NCBI GenBank assembly: GCA_016705685.1 | Contig: JADJLB010000002.1 | Span: forward strand, 186,001 to 250,000 | Direction of reading: 5' to 3' | DNA from: Propionivibrio sp. | Lineage (GTDB): Bacteria; Pseudomonadota; Gammaproteobacteria; Burkholderiales; Rhodocyclaceae | DNA length: 64,000 nt | Part shown: in pieces, positions 49,379 through 58,882 of the stretch | How the letters are laid out: each line of letters begins with the position of its first letter | Position numbering within the stretch: the stretch's first letter is position 1 | Notes under the pieces: model-generated | Seen by the model: the letters and a program-made list of their open reading frames with translations, nothing else | Databases searched by the model: none | What the model was told of the DNA's origin: nothing | Made by a program: the position numbers and the translations under genes

Positions 49379-50249
49379 TCAAGTGGTCCAGATGCGCGGC
49401 AAGACGGCGGCCCGGCCAAACAGCACCGGCCGCAGTTCCTGCCACAGCGCGGCAAACCACTGTCGCGCGGCCTCGCTGTGCTGGCCGAGGTAACGCGCGA
49501 CGAGCAGGCCGGGCAGTGCCGTGACGCCATGCTCGGCGCCGTCGGTCGGCCGGATCGCGCGACAGGCGGCGAGTAGCGGTTGACGGGTGTGACTGCCCTC
49601 GTCGCCGGGCGGCAGCGTAGCCAGCAACGATCCGCAGACCGTGGCACCGGCCCAGCCGGCGGGGCTGTGCAGCAGGGCGTCGCCGCCGCGGATCTGCCCG
49701 CGTTCGAGCCAGAGGGGCTGGCCGTCGCGTTCGATGCGGGTGTGCAGCCCGATGTTCCCGCTGGCAAACTGTTCGCCCGGAGGCGCGCCGCCCGAGGCAA
49801 AGGATTTCCCAGCCGAGGTAACGGCTGTCGGCCGCCAGTTCGATGTGCGTCTGCATGCGGGCACAAGCGCCATCGAAGACGATCGTTTCCTGTGGCAGCC
49901 ATTCCAGGCAAGCGCCGGCGGCCAGTTTGAACGTTATCGTCTGCGCCGCTTCGGCACCTCCCGAGCGATACCATTTGCCGGCGCCGGGAGTGGTGATCTG
50001 GGCGTGTGCCTGTGGGCCGAGATTTGCCGCAATGCGCAACTGGTCGCCGCCGGCAATGCCTGAGGGCGGATGCAGAAGAACCGTCTGGCATACCGCGCGA
50101 CCTTCGGGGTACAGCGCCTTCTGCACGCACAGCGGGCCGCGGTGACGGCGACCGGTAAGGCAGGTCGCCTCGTCGCGGAACTCATACTCAAGCGCCAGTT
50201 CGGCTTCCCAGTGGGCGATGTCTTGCAGGGTGCGGTCGAGCGGGATCAT
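49379..50249 (-). CDS. ureD: Urease accessory protein UreD, single-base frameshift
   Basis: UreD (UreH) is the scaffold that binds apo-urease and conducts nickel from UreG. The first part runs MIPLDRTLQDIAHWEAELALEYEF to GWEILCLGRRASG; an extra base in the CCC at 49776-49778 then shifts the frame, which resumes at EQFASGNIGLHTRIERDG and ends PRIWTT. The sum is about 289 residues, normal for UreD. An in-frame start at 50273 is possible. It follows urtE closely, linking the transporter and enzyme genes into one transcription direction. Confidence 0.9.
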
Positions 50250-50269
50250 GGGCGCAAGGATACTACCAA

Positions 50270-51043
50270 TCACACGGCCAGGGCTTCGCGCACGCCATCC
50301 TTGTCCATGTTGCCGCCGAGGCCGCGCATGATGAATTCGCCGCGTTCCATGAGCAGGTAATGATCGGCCAGGTCACGGGCGAAATCGTAATACTGCTCGA
50401 CCAGCAGGATGGCCACTTCGCCGGTGTCGGCGACCCGGCGAATGGCATCCTTGACTTCTTCGCGTTCCTCGGCGGACTTGCTGGCGCTTTCTTCCAGCCG
50501 CTGGCGCTGGGCGACGATGCGTATGGCGTGACCGATGTCCTTGATGATCGAGGGCTGGATGCCTTCGGTCGGTTCGTCGAGGATGAGCAGCTTCGGGCCC
50601 ATGGCCAGGGCGCGGCCGATGGCGAGTTGCTGCTGCTGACCGCCGGAGAGGTCGCCGCCACGCCGCTTGAGCATGCTTTTCAGCACCGGGAAAAGATCGA
50701 AGACCAGATCCGGAATTCTGCTGCGGCTCGGCAAGGAGGCCAGCCCCATCAGCAGGTTCTCCTCGACAGTGAGCAGGGAAAAGATTTCCCGGCCCTGCGG
50801 GACGTAACCGATGCCCTGGCTCACCCGGCTGTGCGGTGGCGAGGTCGTGATGTCGCGGCCGTTGAACTCGATCGAGCCGCTTTTTGCGGGAATCAAGCCC
50901 ATCAGGCACTTCATCAGGGTGGTCTTGCCGACGCCGTTGCGCCCGAGGAGGGAAGTCACCTGGCCCATGGGAACGTCGAAGCTGAGGTCGCGGAGAATGT
51001 GGCTGCCGCCGTAGAACTGGTTGAGCTGGCTGATCTGTAGCAT
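50270..51043 (-). CDS. urtE: Urea ABC transporter ATPase UrtE
   Basis: UrtE is one of two ATPases of the high-affinity urea importer. It contains Walker A LGRNGVGKTT (about residues 33-42), the signature LSGGQQQQL, Walker B LLILDEPTEGI, and the branched-chain-type ATPase C-terminus. An insertion of about 20 charged residues (LEESASKSAEEREEVK) precedes the final VAILLVEQYYDFA strand. The ATG at 51043 is the family start; the longer frame to 51103 lacks support. Confidence 0.93.
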   Translation of the reverse strand: MLQISQLNQFYGGSHILRDLSFDVPMGQVTSLLGRNGVGKTTLMKCLMGLIPAKSGSIEFNGRDITTSPPHSRVSQGIGYVPQGREIFSLLTVEENLLMGLASLPSRSRIPDLVFDLFPVLKSMLKRRGGDLSGGQQQQLAIGRALAMGPKLLILDEPTEGIQPSIIKDIGHAIRIVAQRQRLEESASKSAEEREEVKDAIRRVADTGEVAILLVEQYYDFARDLADHYLLMERGEFIMRGLGGNMDKDGVREALAV

Positions 51044-51133
51044 GGCGCGAACCTCAGGCGTAGAGAGAGGCGTAGGCAGCGCCGGCATTGCGCGGCGCCC
51101 CAAAGACTATGCGATCGATGCGTTCTCGTTTCA

Positions 51134-51971
51134 TCATCGCCCCAGATAAACCTCGATGACCCGTTCGTCGTTCTGTACGGTGTCCAGATCGCCTTCGGCC
51201 AGCACCGAGCCTTCGTGCAGCACGGTCACCAGGCCGCCGAGTTCCTTGATGAAGGCCATGTCGTGTTCGACGACGACGAGCGAATGCTGGCCGGCGAGCG
51301 ACACGAAAAGTTCGGCGGTGCGCATCGTTTCATCGTCGGTCATGCCGGCGACCGGTTCGTCGAGCAGCAGAAGCTGCGGCTCCTGCACCAGCAGCATGCC
51401 GATTTCCAGCCACTGCTTCTGGCCGTGCGAGCAGCCCGGCGGGCCGCTCGGCTTCGGTGTCGAGGCGGATCTGGCGCAGCGTGTCGGCGACGCGGTCACG
51501 CTCCTCGTCGCGCAGCCGGGCGAGCAGGCTGCGGCGCACGCGCTTGTCGGTCTTCATCGCCAGTTCGAGGTTCTCGAAAACGCTGTGCTGCTGGAAGATC
51601 GTCGGCTTCTGGAACTTGCGGCCGATCCCGGCGTGGGCGATTTCCGGTTCGGAGAGGCGCGTCAGGTCGATGCTCTGGCCGAAGAAGGCGGTTCCCGAGT
51701 CGGGGCGCGTCTTGCCGGTGATGACGTCCATCATCGTCGTCTTGCCGGCGCCGTTCGGGCCGATGATGCAGCGCAGTTCCCCGGCGTCGATGGCCAAAGT
51801 CAGCTTGTTGAGCGCCTTGAAGCCGTCGAAGCTGACGCTGATGTCATCCAGGTAAAGGATGACGTTGTGCGAAAGGTCAAGCGTGCGCTGCTTGCCGGGA
51901 TAGCCCACGCGATACTCAGGGGCGCATTTTTCCGGGTCGATGCCGACGACCTTGCGTAAGAACTCCCTCAT
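51134..51971 (-). CDS. urtD: Urea ABC transporter ATPase UrtD, single-base frameshift
   Basis: UrtD starts at 51971, overlapping the urtC stop by four bases (ATGA). The first frame covers ILYLDDISVSFDGFKALNKL, Walker [10 protein letters not shown] and LARLRDEERDRVADTLRQI. An extra G at 51431 breaks it just before the signature; correction gives PAGLSHGQKQWLEIGM, Walker B LLLLDEPVAGMTDDE and a normal C-terminus. The corrected length is 278 residues. The N-terminal 45 residues (REFLRKVVGIDPEKCAPEYR) are a usual UrtD leader. Confidence 0.9.
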
Positions 51972-53092
51972 GTCCGCGGTCCCCGGGATTGCCGCAGTGT
52001 CTTCCAAAGTCCGACCAGCCCGTGCGGCAAGAGCAGCGTAACGAGGATAAACAGCAGGCCGAGGAAGAACAGCCAGTATTCGGGGAAGGAAACGGTAAAC
52101 CAGCTCTTGGCCAGATTGACGACAGACGCGCCGATGACCGGGCCGATCAGCGTGCCGCGTCCACCGACGGCAACCCAGATAGCGATTTCGATCGAATTGG
52201 CGGGGCTCATTTCCGAGGGATTGATGATGCCCACCTGCGGTACGTAGAGCGCACCGGCGATACCGCACAGGATCGCCGAGATGACCCATGCGAAGAGCTT
52301 GTACCACAGCGGGTTGTAGCCGATGAACATGACGCGTGATTCGGCGTCGCGGATCGCCGTCAGCACGCGGCCGAATTTCGAGGTGACCAGCCAGCGCGCA
52401 AAGACCAGGGTTGCGGCGAGCATCAGCGCGGTAAGCCCGAACAGCACCAGCCGCATATCCGGCGAGGTGATGCTGTAGCCGAGGATGCGCTTGAAATCGG
52501 TGAAGCCGTTGTTGCCGCCAAAGCCGGTCTCGTTGCGGAAAAAGAGCAGCATCGCCGCGTAGGTCAGCGCCTGGGTGATGATCGAAAAATAGACGCCCTT
52601 GATGCGCGAGCGGAAGGCGAAGTAGCCGAAGATGAAGGCGACAATGGCCGGCACGACGATAACCAGGAATGCTACCCACCACAGGCTGTCGCTGCCGCTC
52701 CAGTACCAGGGTAATTTCTTCCAGTCGAGAAACACCATGAAATCTGGCAGGTCGCTCTGGTAGCTGCCGTCGCGCCCGATCTGGCGCATCAGGTACATGC
52801 CGAAGGCGTAGCCGCCGAGCGCGAAGAAGAGGCCGTGGCCGAGCGACAGGATGCCGCCGTACCCCCAGATCAGATCCATGGCGATGGCGACAATGGCATA
52901 GCACATGATCTTGCCGAACAGCGTGATGGCGTAAGCCGACACGTGAAAGGCGTTTTCGGGCGGGACCAGGAGATGGAGCACAGGCACCACGACCAGCGTG
53001 ACGGCAAGAAAGAGCCCCAGCGCCAGCCAGCTTTTTCGATTGAGCGACTTGAGCACGCGCAGGGTGAATGACTTTTCCATGGTGGCGCTCAT
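51968..53092 (-). CDS. urtC: Urea ABC transporter permease UrtC
   Basis: This 374-residue inner-membrane permease of the branched-chain amino acid/urea family has about ten hydrophobic segments, with YGGILSLGHGLFFALGGYAFG and the EAA-like cytoplasmic loop before WVAVGGRGTLIGPVIGA. The start at 53092 overlaps the urtB stop by four bases. The longer frame upstream reads through urtB in another phase. The frame is intact. Confidence 0.93.
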   Translation of the reverse strand: MSATMEKSFTLRVLKSLNRKSWLALGLFLAVTLVVVPVLHLLVPPENAFHVSAYAITLFGKIMCYAIVAIAMDLIWGYGGILSLGHGLFFALGGYAFGMYLMRQIGRDGSYQSDLPDFMVFLDWKKLPWYWSGSDSLWWVAFLVIVVPAIVAFIFGYFAFRSRIKGVYFSIITQALTYAAMLLFFRNETGFGGNNGFTDFKRILGYSITSPDMRLVLFGLTALMLAATLVFARWLVTSKFGRVLTAIRDAESRVMFIGYNPLWYKLFAWVISAILCGIAGALYVPQVGIINPSEMSPANSIEIAIWVAVGGRGTLIGPVIGASVVNLAKSWFTVSFPEYWLFFLGLLFILVTLLLPHGLVGLWKTLRQSRGPRT

Positions 53093-54669
53093 TCGATAAC
53101 CCGGCCCTTGAGGGCGAAGATGCCCTGGGGCCGCTTCTGAATAAAGACAATGATGAAGACGAGGACGGCGATCTTGGCGATCACCGCGCCGGCCCAGCCT
53201 TCGAGCAGCTTGGTAAAGATGCCCAGCCCCAGCGCGGCCCACACCGCGCCGGCCAGTTGTCCGACGCCGCCGACCACGACGACCATGAAGGAATCGACGA
53301 TGTAGCCCTGGCCCATGTCCGGCCCGACGTTGGAAATCTGCGACAGCGCCAGGCCGCCGAGGCCGGCGATGCCCGCACCGAGGCCGAAGGCCATGGTGTC
53401 GATGCGCGATGTCGGCACGCCGACGCAGCCCGCCATGGCGCGGTTCTGCGTCACGGCGCGGACGAACATGCCGAGCCGCGTCTTGTTCATCAACACCCAC
53501 ACCAGGAGCAGCACGAACAGCGCAAAACCGATGATGACGAGGCGGTTCCAGGGCAGGAGCAGGTTGGGCATCAGCTCGATGCCGCCGGACATCCAGCTCG
53601 GGTTGGAGACTTCGACGTTCTGCGCGCCGAAGACAATGCGTGCCGCCTGGATCAACACCAGCGACAGGCCCCAGGTGGCGAGCAGCGTTTCCAGCGCACG
53701 GCCATACAGCCAGCGGATCACCGTGCGCTCCATGACGACGCCGACCAACGCGGCGGCAAAGAAAGCGACGGGAATGGCCGCCGGCAGATACCAGTCGATG
53801 GCGTTCGGGAAATAATTGCGGAAAATGCTCTGCACGGCATAAGCCGAATAGGCGCCGACCATCAGCAGTTCGCCGTGCGCCATGTTGATGACGCCCATCA
53901 CGCCGTAGGTGATGGCCAGGCCGAGCGCGGCGAGCAGCAGGATGCTGCCGAGCGACAGCCCGGAGAAGACCCGCGCCAGATTTTCGGTCAGCTCCAGGCG
54001 GCCATCGATGGCTTTGACCGCCGAAATGGCCCCATAGCGCACCTTGTTGTCTGGCTCTTTCGCTTTGTCGGTGAGCGGCAGCAGCGCACTCCGGATGTTC
54101 GGCGACGAGCTACCCGAGAGCACCCTGACTGCCGCCAGACGTGCCGCCGGGTCGGCATTGCCCAGGTTGGCCTGCGCGTGCGCCATCTTGAGCAGGGCCT
54201 TGACAGCGTTGTCGGTTTCCTTGGCCAGTGCACGCGCCAGCACGGGAACCAGATCGGGGCTGACCCTCGTTTGCAGCTCCTGCGCGGAAGCCAGGCGAAC
54301 GCCGACATCCTTGTCGAACAGACTGAGCGCGGCCAGCGCATTGGCCAGCTCGCCACGTATGCGGTTGTTGACCGTGATTGAATCCGGGTTGCCCGGCATC
54401 TTGATTGGCTCGCCGGTGGATGCATCGAAGGCCTTGTCTCCGTCGATGACGACGACCTTGTTGGCACTCAAGAAGAGCTGACCGTCAGCCATCGCCTTGA
54501 GTACGCGAGCCGCGTCCGGGTCGGCCGCCTCGGTCATTTTCTGGATGGCCGCCACCTTGACGCTGGAATCCTCGTTCGCCAATTGGAGAACCTGGCCAGG
54601 ATCGAGCGCGGCGTGCGCCGATAGGCAGCAGGTGCAAAGCAGAAAAAGGGTGAACAGCTTGGTCATCAA
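53089..54669 (-). CDS. urtB: Urea ABC transporter permease UrtB
   Basis: This 526-residue permease has a Sec signal (LFTLFLLCTCCLSAHA) and a periplasmic helical-repeat domain (about residues 20-225; RLASAQELQTRVSPDLV, RLAAVRVLSG) before about eight to nine membrane segments with AITYGVMGVINMAHGELLM. The long N-terminus is usual for UrtB and absent from LivH. It is the first urt gene here; the binding protein urtA, normally upstream, is missing, and a divergent caspase-like gene lies about 180 bases away. Confidence 0.93.
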   Translation of the reverse strand: MMTKLFTLFLLCTCCLSAHAALDPGQVLQLANEDSSVKVAAIQKMTEAADPDAARVLKAMADGQLFLSANKVVVIDGDKAFDASTGEPIKMPGNPDSITVNNRIRGELANALAALSLFDKDVGVRLASAQELQTRVSPDLVPVLARALAKETDNAVKALLKMAHAQANLGNADPAARLAAVRVLSGSSSPNIRSALLPLTDKAKEPDNKVRYGAISAVKAIDGRLELTENLARVFSGLSLGSILLLAALGLAITYGVMGVINMAHGELLMVGAYSAYAVQSIFRNYFPNAIDWYLPAAIPVAFFAAALVGVVMERTVIRWLYGRALETLLATWGLSLVLIQAARIVFGAQNVEVSNPSWMSGGIELMPNLLLPWNRLVIIGFALFVLLLVWVLMNKTRLGMFVRAVTQNRAMAGCVGVPTSRIDTMAFGLGAGIAGLGGLALSQISNVGPDMGQGYIVDSFMVVVVGGVGQLAGAVWAALGLGIFTKLLEGWAGAVIAKIAVLVFIIVFIQKRPQGIFALKGRVIE

Positions 54670-54846
54670 AAAAACTTCGCAAAAGAGGCAGGTCGATTTC
54701 AGCTTAAGGACCCGAGCAACGATCAGGAATACGTTGAATTGCGTAGGGACGGAAAGCGTCCGATGTGCTCAAGGGTAGTGCGGCGGCATTCTATTATAGA
54801 AAGGCGGGAGATTAGGCGTTTGCGCCAATCCCAGGACCAGCATAGT

Positions 54847-56199
54847 ATGCTGGACACCATGCCAATCAACTTTCTTTCGACCCTGTTGTCTCACGTGCTC
54901 CGTGCATTGGCGGTGGCGTTGGTCTGTGTCTCGATCGCCAATGCCGCCGACGGTCAGGGACGGCGAATAGCCCTTGTGATAGGCAACGGGAATTATCAGC
55001 AGTCCGTCCTGCCAAGACTGCTGAATCCGCCCCATGATGTTGAAGATATTGCCAGAGCATTACGCGGTTTCGGCTTTGAAGTCATCGAAAGAAAGAACCA
55101 GACGCTGGAAGGAATGAATCAGGCCATAGCGGAATTCGGCAGCAAGATCGGCGGCAGCGAAGCCGCCCTGTTCTACTATGCCGGGCATGGCATACAGGTC
55201 AAGAACCAGAACTACCTGATACCGGTCAATGCCACGATTGAAAGCGAAGCCTCGGTGCCTTATCAGGGCGTCAATCTCAACCAGATACTTGATGAAATGG
55301 ATAACGGCAAGAGCGGTGCAAACATCGTGATGCTGGATGCCTGCCGCAACAATCCGATCAGCGGCAAATTTCGCTCCGGCCAATCGCGCGGTCTGGCCAG
55401 TCCCGGCAGCACACCGAAAGGCACCGTGATTGTCTACGCCACCGACCCCGGCAATGTCGCTGCCGATGGCAGCGGACGCAACGGCTTGTTTACGGCCGGG
55501 CTGCTGACCGCCTTCAAGGGAAAAGACTTGAGCCTTGACGGCGTACTGACGGTCGCCAGCGCCGAAGTCGAACGCGCCAGTGGGCATACGCAAACACCTT
55601 ACGTCAATGGCCCCAAGACATTGCAGAAAAGCTTCCATTTCCACGTTACCGTGGAACCCGGTCGTGGAGAAATTGAAAAGACCTTCTGGTCCAGTATCGA
55701 GCACAGCACCGATGCCGCGGACTTCGAGGCCTACTTGCAGAAATATCCGGAAGGCAGCTATGCCGTGCTGGCCGAAAACAGGCTGAAGAAGCTGAAGGCC
55801 GATCAGCCGGCACCTTCTGCTATGCCGTCGTCGTTATCCCCTGCAACCTTCGATGGTCGCTGGGCTGTCACGCTCGTCTGCGAGGATGTTCGAAACAAGG
55901 AAAGTTTGGTCAAGGGTTACACGCACAGATTCTTCATCGACGTTCACGAAGGTCGGGTGACCGGGCAGCGCGGGCAGGTTGGCCAGCCGGACTCGGCAAC
56001 CTGGACAGGTTTTATTCAGGCAGACGGAACGTCGGAGATCACCGTAAGCGGCCTCACTGGCCCCCCGGACTATTCGGTGGGCCATGTTCACGTGGGCGCC
56101 CCATACTCCTACCGTTTGCGCGGCACTTTCACGAAAGGGAGCGGAAAGGCAACGCGGGTCGAACTCAGACCCTGCGAGGCCACATTCTTTAAGAATTGA
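54847..56199 (+). CDS. Secreted caspase-family (C14) peptidase with C-terminal beta domain
   Basis: The about 450-residue protein has a Sec signal (start 54847 or 54859; cleavage near ANA/ADG) and a caspase p20-like domain with the catalytic dyad in YYAGHGIQ (His) and MLDACRNNP (Cys). These match the metacaspase/orthocaspase class rather than eukaryotic caspases. A spacer (STDAADFEAYLQKYPEGSYAVLAENRLKKL) of the type seen in related secreted members joins a C-terminal beta-rich domain of about 110 residues with no assigned family. The substrate is unknown. It is divergent from urtB. Confidence 0.82.
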   Translation: MLDTMPINFLSTLLSHVLRALAVALVCVSIANAADGQGRRIALVIGNGNYQQSVLPRLLNPPHDVEDIARALRGFGFEVIERKNQTLEGMNQAIAEFGSKIGGSEAALFYYAGHGIQVKNQNYLIPVNATIESEASVPYQGVNLNQILDEMDNGKSGANIVMLDACRNNPISGKFRSGQSRGLASPGSTPKGTVIVYATDPGNVAADGSGRNGLFTAGLLTAFKGKDLSLDGVLTVASAEVERASGHTQTPYVNGPKTLQKSFHFHVTVEPGRGEIEKTFWSSIEHSTDAADFEAYLQKYPEGSYAVLAENRLKKLKADQPAPSAMPSSLSPATFDGRWAVTLVCEDVRNKESLVKGYTHRFFIDVHEGRVTGQRGQVGQPDSATWTGFIQADGTSEITVSGLTGPPDYSVGHVHVGAPYSYRLRGTFTKGSGKATRVELRPCEATFFKN

Positions 56200-57047
56200 G
56201 GAGATTCCAGATTGTTGATAGCTCCAGTGATTTTTCAGGAATCGAGAGGCGGGCTTCGGCTCAGTTAGCAAATGTCCGCACTCCGTGTTTTGTCGTGGCC
56301 GAAGGTAGGCTGACGTCATTGCCCCGTAAAGACGTCAATGGGGTAATCAAGGTGCTCTGGAAAAGTGCGTTATCGGGCGCAATTGCCTACCGGCACTTTC
56401 GGCCAATTCCCGTCATTGGCTGAGTCTCAAAAACACCATACTCAAAGTCTGCTTGACCATACATAGCCGACACCCCGCCGCGTAGGTTTTGCTGTTGCCG
56501 GCCGTGCTGGCGCGCAGCGCGAGCACGCAAGACGGCTTGTAAGCGCCGATGCAACGCGGCGGCGCGGCCAAGCGGCGGGGCGCAAGACATAACAGGAGTT
56601 ACGCGAACCCGAAGGGCGCGGAGGTGGCGCAGCCGCCGGAGCGGTTGGACCACCGAGCAAACCTGGTTTGCGAATGGGGCAACTTGGCGTAACCCCCTGT
56701 TATGTTAAAACGCGAAGCGATTTACCCCAGAGCGCCGGCCAAGGACACGCCGGCTCAATGCCGGCTTGGCCTTGAACTACAGCGGTTGCCGGAGTGATAG
56801 AGGTTGGATTTCCCACGGCGCAGCGACGGCGCGCGGGTTGCCCTGCAAGCCGCGTGACGGAACGGTCAGGAAGCATCCACTCATCCACACCGTCGCCCTG
56901 AAAGGCAATCAGGACGGGCTTCTTCGAATCAACTTCCTTGGAAGGAAATATCCATGCAGCTCTCGCGGCATGTTGTCGCAAGATCGCCTATTGACGGGCG
57001 TTTCGGGGCAACGAGAGGATTTATTAACCCTGGCCCCTTTGATTCTA
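56200..57047. other. Intergenic region with palindromes, no supported gene
   Basis: No ORF in any frame shows a recognisable family. The GC-rich half (about 56450-56710) contains an attC-like palindrome, described separately, and its left shoulder (56500-56585) is rich in GCG/CGC. The region 56720-56790 carries further inverted GC segments (CCGGC/GCCGG). The end, near 57030, is AT-rich next to the putative immunity gene. Confidence 0.5.
56587..56705. repeat. attC-like imperfect palindrome (possible integron recombination site)
   Basis: ACATAAC-AGGA-GTTACGC at 56587-56604 mirrors GCGTAAC-CCCCT-GTTATGT at 56687-56705 with a one-base asymmetry, giving the paired R''-L'' and L'-R' boxes and extra-helical base expected of integron attC sites. 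The total length of 119 bp is in the attC range. The outer box GTTATGT departs from the GTTRRRY consensus and no integrase gene is present, so an unrelated hairpin element is also possible. Confidence 0.5.
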
Positions 57048-57428
57048 CTAATATTTTTCCAGCACTTTTAAGCATCGTGCCACTTCATCACGTGCCGTGC
57101 GAATAGCTTGAGCTTGTTGCGTCCAGTTGAAGTTGTCATCGGTACTCCGGTCAAACCAAGTGAAGACTTCCCGGCAGTGCTTCCACAGCAACTGTCGTTT
57201 CGCCCACCAAGTTAGATTGGAATGGTTTTTCAACGCATCGCTAATTCTGGTTTCACATTCTCGAATGCGACGACATTTCTCATCCAATTGACTCATAGTC
57301 AAGGAAACGTCGTAACCCGACCCTGGAACATCGACCCGGATATTGTCATTGGCATTTCGAAGGGCAGCGAAATGCTGCTGCAAAGCTCGCCAACATTCTT
57401 CCTCTGTCCCTCTCAAGGCTTGCTCCAA
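57048..57428 (-). CDS. Putative immunity protein for the adjacent polymorphic toxin
   Basis: This 126-residue soluble protein is of unrecognised family, with helical, Arg/Glu/Trp-rich composition (QLLWKHCREVFTWFDRSTDDNF). Its start overlaps the 3' end of the toxin-like gene by 16 bases on the same strand, the usual arrangement of an immunity gene behind a polymorphic toxin C-terminus. The role is inferred from position and size only. Confidence 0.5.
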   Translation of the reverse strand: MEQALRGTEEECWRALQQHFAALRNANDNIRVDVPGSGYDVSLTMSQLDEKCRRIRECETRISDALKNHSNLTWWAKRQLLWKHCREVFTWFDRSTDDNFNWTQQAQAIRTARDEVARCLKVLEKY

Positions 57429-58882
57429 GGTGTACGCGTAGTTGTAACATTACTAGGTTTCACTGTGGAGTAGGAGTTGGGAATCATTGCCTGAGGCCTA
57501 CCACCAGGCTGGTACCAGCCTATCGCATAGTTGCCCACCTGAAAGCTATGACCATTTTGCACCGCCATCGCTGCAGTCTCACCATACCAAGTCCAAGTGC
57601 TAGCTCGTTGAAGCGTGGCCACATCCGTGCCGGCATTGCCCCAATCCTTCAGCACCGAGTTGAACCCTCTCCAACGAGCTTCACTGGCAGGGATTTCGGT
57701 AGCCCAATAACGCCCTTCCAACGCAGCGTCTGGATTGCCAGCCTGATAGATCCTACTTAATTCACCCGACCCGAACTCACGTGGCACCGGCATACCGTTG
57801 AAGGTGTTTGTTTTATCGGCGGGTAAGGGCGGAAGTTTGCCACCAGAGATACCCGCACTATCCACAATGTCATAAGGCAACTCTGTTCCCAGTTGTTTGA
57901 CCCCAAACCTCGCTCCCGGCTCTGGCCCTACAGCCCTTTCACCCAACCTCATCGAAGCGATACCAACCGTCAACCCACCGGCAAGTTCAGATGCCTTTTC
58001 ATAGTCGCCCGCGTACAGTGCTGAGCCAAGTTGGTAGCCACCAATGCCAGCACCAACCACCGGCACATACCCCGCTACAATCGACGTTTTGGACTCGCCT
58101 GCATTGTAAGCGTTCGCCGCATTGCTGAGGTAGTTGCGCGGCTCATCCAACTGGCCAGTCAGCCAGTACTTGGGCAGCGTATATCCCCAGAGCTGAACGT
58201 TGTCGGCCACAAGTCCGATAGGTTCGGTGATGAGCCCAAGGGCTGCGTTACCGGCTCCAGAAAGGAACCTATTCACCACATTCTGGATCGGTTTTATATT
58301 TTCAGAAAATGCCGCATCTCCTTCCTTGGCGCGTTCAAAATAAGCCTGTTGGACGCGCAAAGATTCAGCCCCGTTCATCAGACTTCGTGGCGTCTTCTGG
58401 AAAAACACATCTTTACCCGCGAACGAGCTTTCGTCGGAATCCTTCAGCGGAGTACCATCCAACCCAAGTTCAATCGGCGCACGGAGCCGAGCACGAAGCT
58501 CATTCCGATCTTCAGCAACGGGAGTTTGTAGCTCACCTACCTGTGTCTCCAGACGCGGCAAGTTTTCCGAATCCGCTAACGAATAGCTTGGCGTGCTGTA
58601 GTTTGGTAAGTCATAGTTAGAAGCGAAGAACGGACGCTGGATGCCTTCGCCTGCTCCCAGTCGGACGCCATTACCGAGCGAAGCTGTGGCTTCATTGAGT
58701 ACAGTTTCCTGCGCGCTGTTATTCACCGAGTTCGACTGATAAGCGAGCGATGAGCCAAGCGCATTGCCAAAGGCATCGGGGAGGTAGGTCGTAGCCGTAA
58801 GTGCTGTTCTTGCCGGGTGCGGAACCCTGGCGGTGAGCCGCTGCAAGAGCCATCTTCGGTCGAAGGTTTCAGCCACTGTCAT
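57413..58882 (-). CDS. C-terminal part of a polymorphic-toxin/haemagglutinin-type protein (orphan CT module)
   Basis: The 489-residue product has no signal peptide and starts abruptly; an in-frame stop lies about 20 codons upstream of the ATG. The segment TYLPDAFGNALGSSLAYQ resembles the pre-toxin region of filamentous-haemagglutinin and CdiA-like proteins, followed by Asn-rich and GNAALGLITEPIGLVADNVQ, VPVVGAGIGGYQLGSALYAG hydrophobic segments, and a C-terminal about 130-residue domain (EIPASEARWRGFNSVLKDW) that would be the toxin. Catalytic residues cannot be assigned. It is likely a displaced or truncated CT cassette. Confidence 0.6.
   Translation of the reverse strand: MTVAETFDRRWLLQRLTARVPHPARTALTATTYLPDAFGNALGSSLAYQSNSVNNSAQETVLNEATASLGNGVRLGAGEGIQRPFFASNYDLPNYSTPSYSLADSENLPRLETQVGELQTPVAEDRNELRARLRAPIELGLDGTPLKDSDESSFAGKDVFFQKTPRSLMNGAESLRVQQAYFERAKEGDAAFSENIKPIQNVVNRFLSGAGNAALGLITEPIGLVADNVQLWGYTLPKYWLTGQLDEPRNYLSNAANAYNAGESKTSIVAGYVPVVGAGIGGYQLGSALYAGDYEKASELAGGLTVGIASMRLGERAVGPEPGARFGVKQLGTELPYDIVDSAGISGGKLPPLPADKTNTFNGMPVPREFGSGELSRIYQAGNPDAALEGRYWATEIPASEARWRGFNSVLKDWGNAGTDVATLQRASTWTWYGETAAMAVQNGHSFQVGNYAIGWYQPGGRPQAMIPNSYSTVKPSNVTTTRTPWSKP

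Noticed and set aside
52968-53500. Long upstream extension of the urtC and urtD reading frames
   Set aside because: They run through neighbouring permease genes out of phase; starts at 53092 and 51971 have ATGA coupling.
53068-54381. 437-codon plus-strand ORF opposite urtB
   Set aside because: Asp/His/Gln-rich shadow of urtB, no start signal or family.
56387-56653. Short Arg/Ala-rich minus-strand ORF across the attC-like region
   Set aside because: It reads through the palindrome; proteins of this look are often artefacts of repeats.
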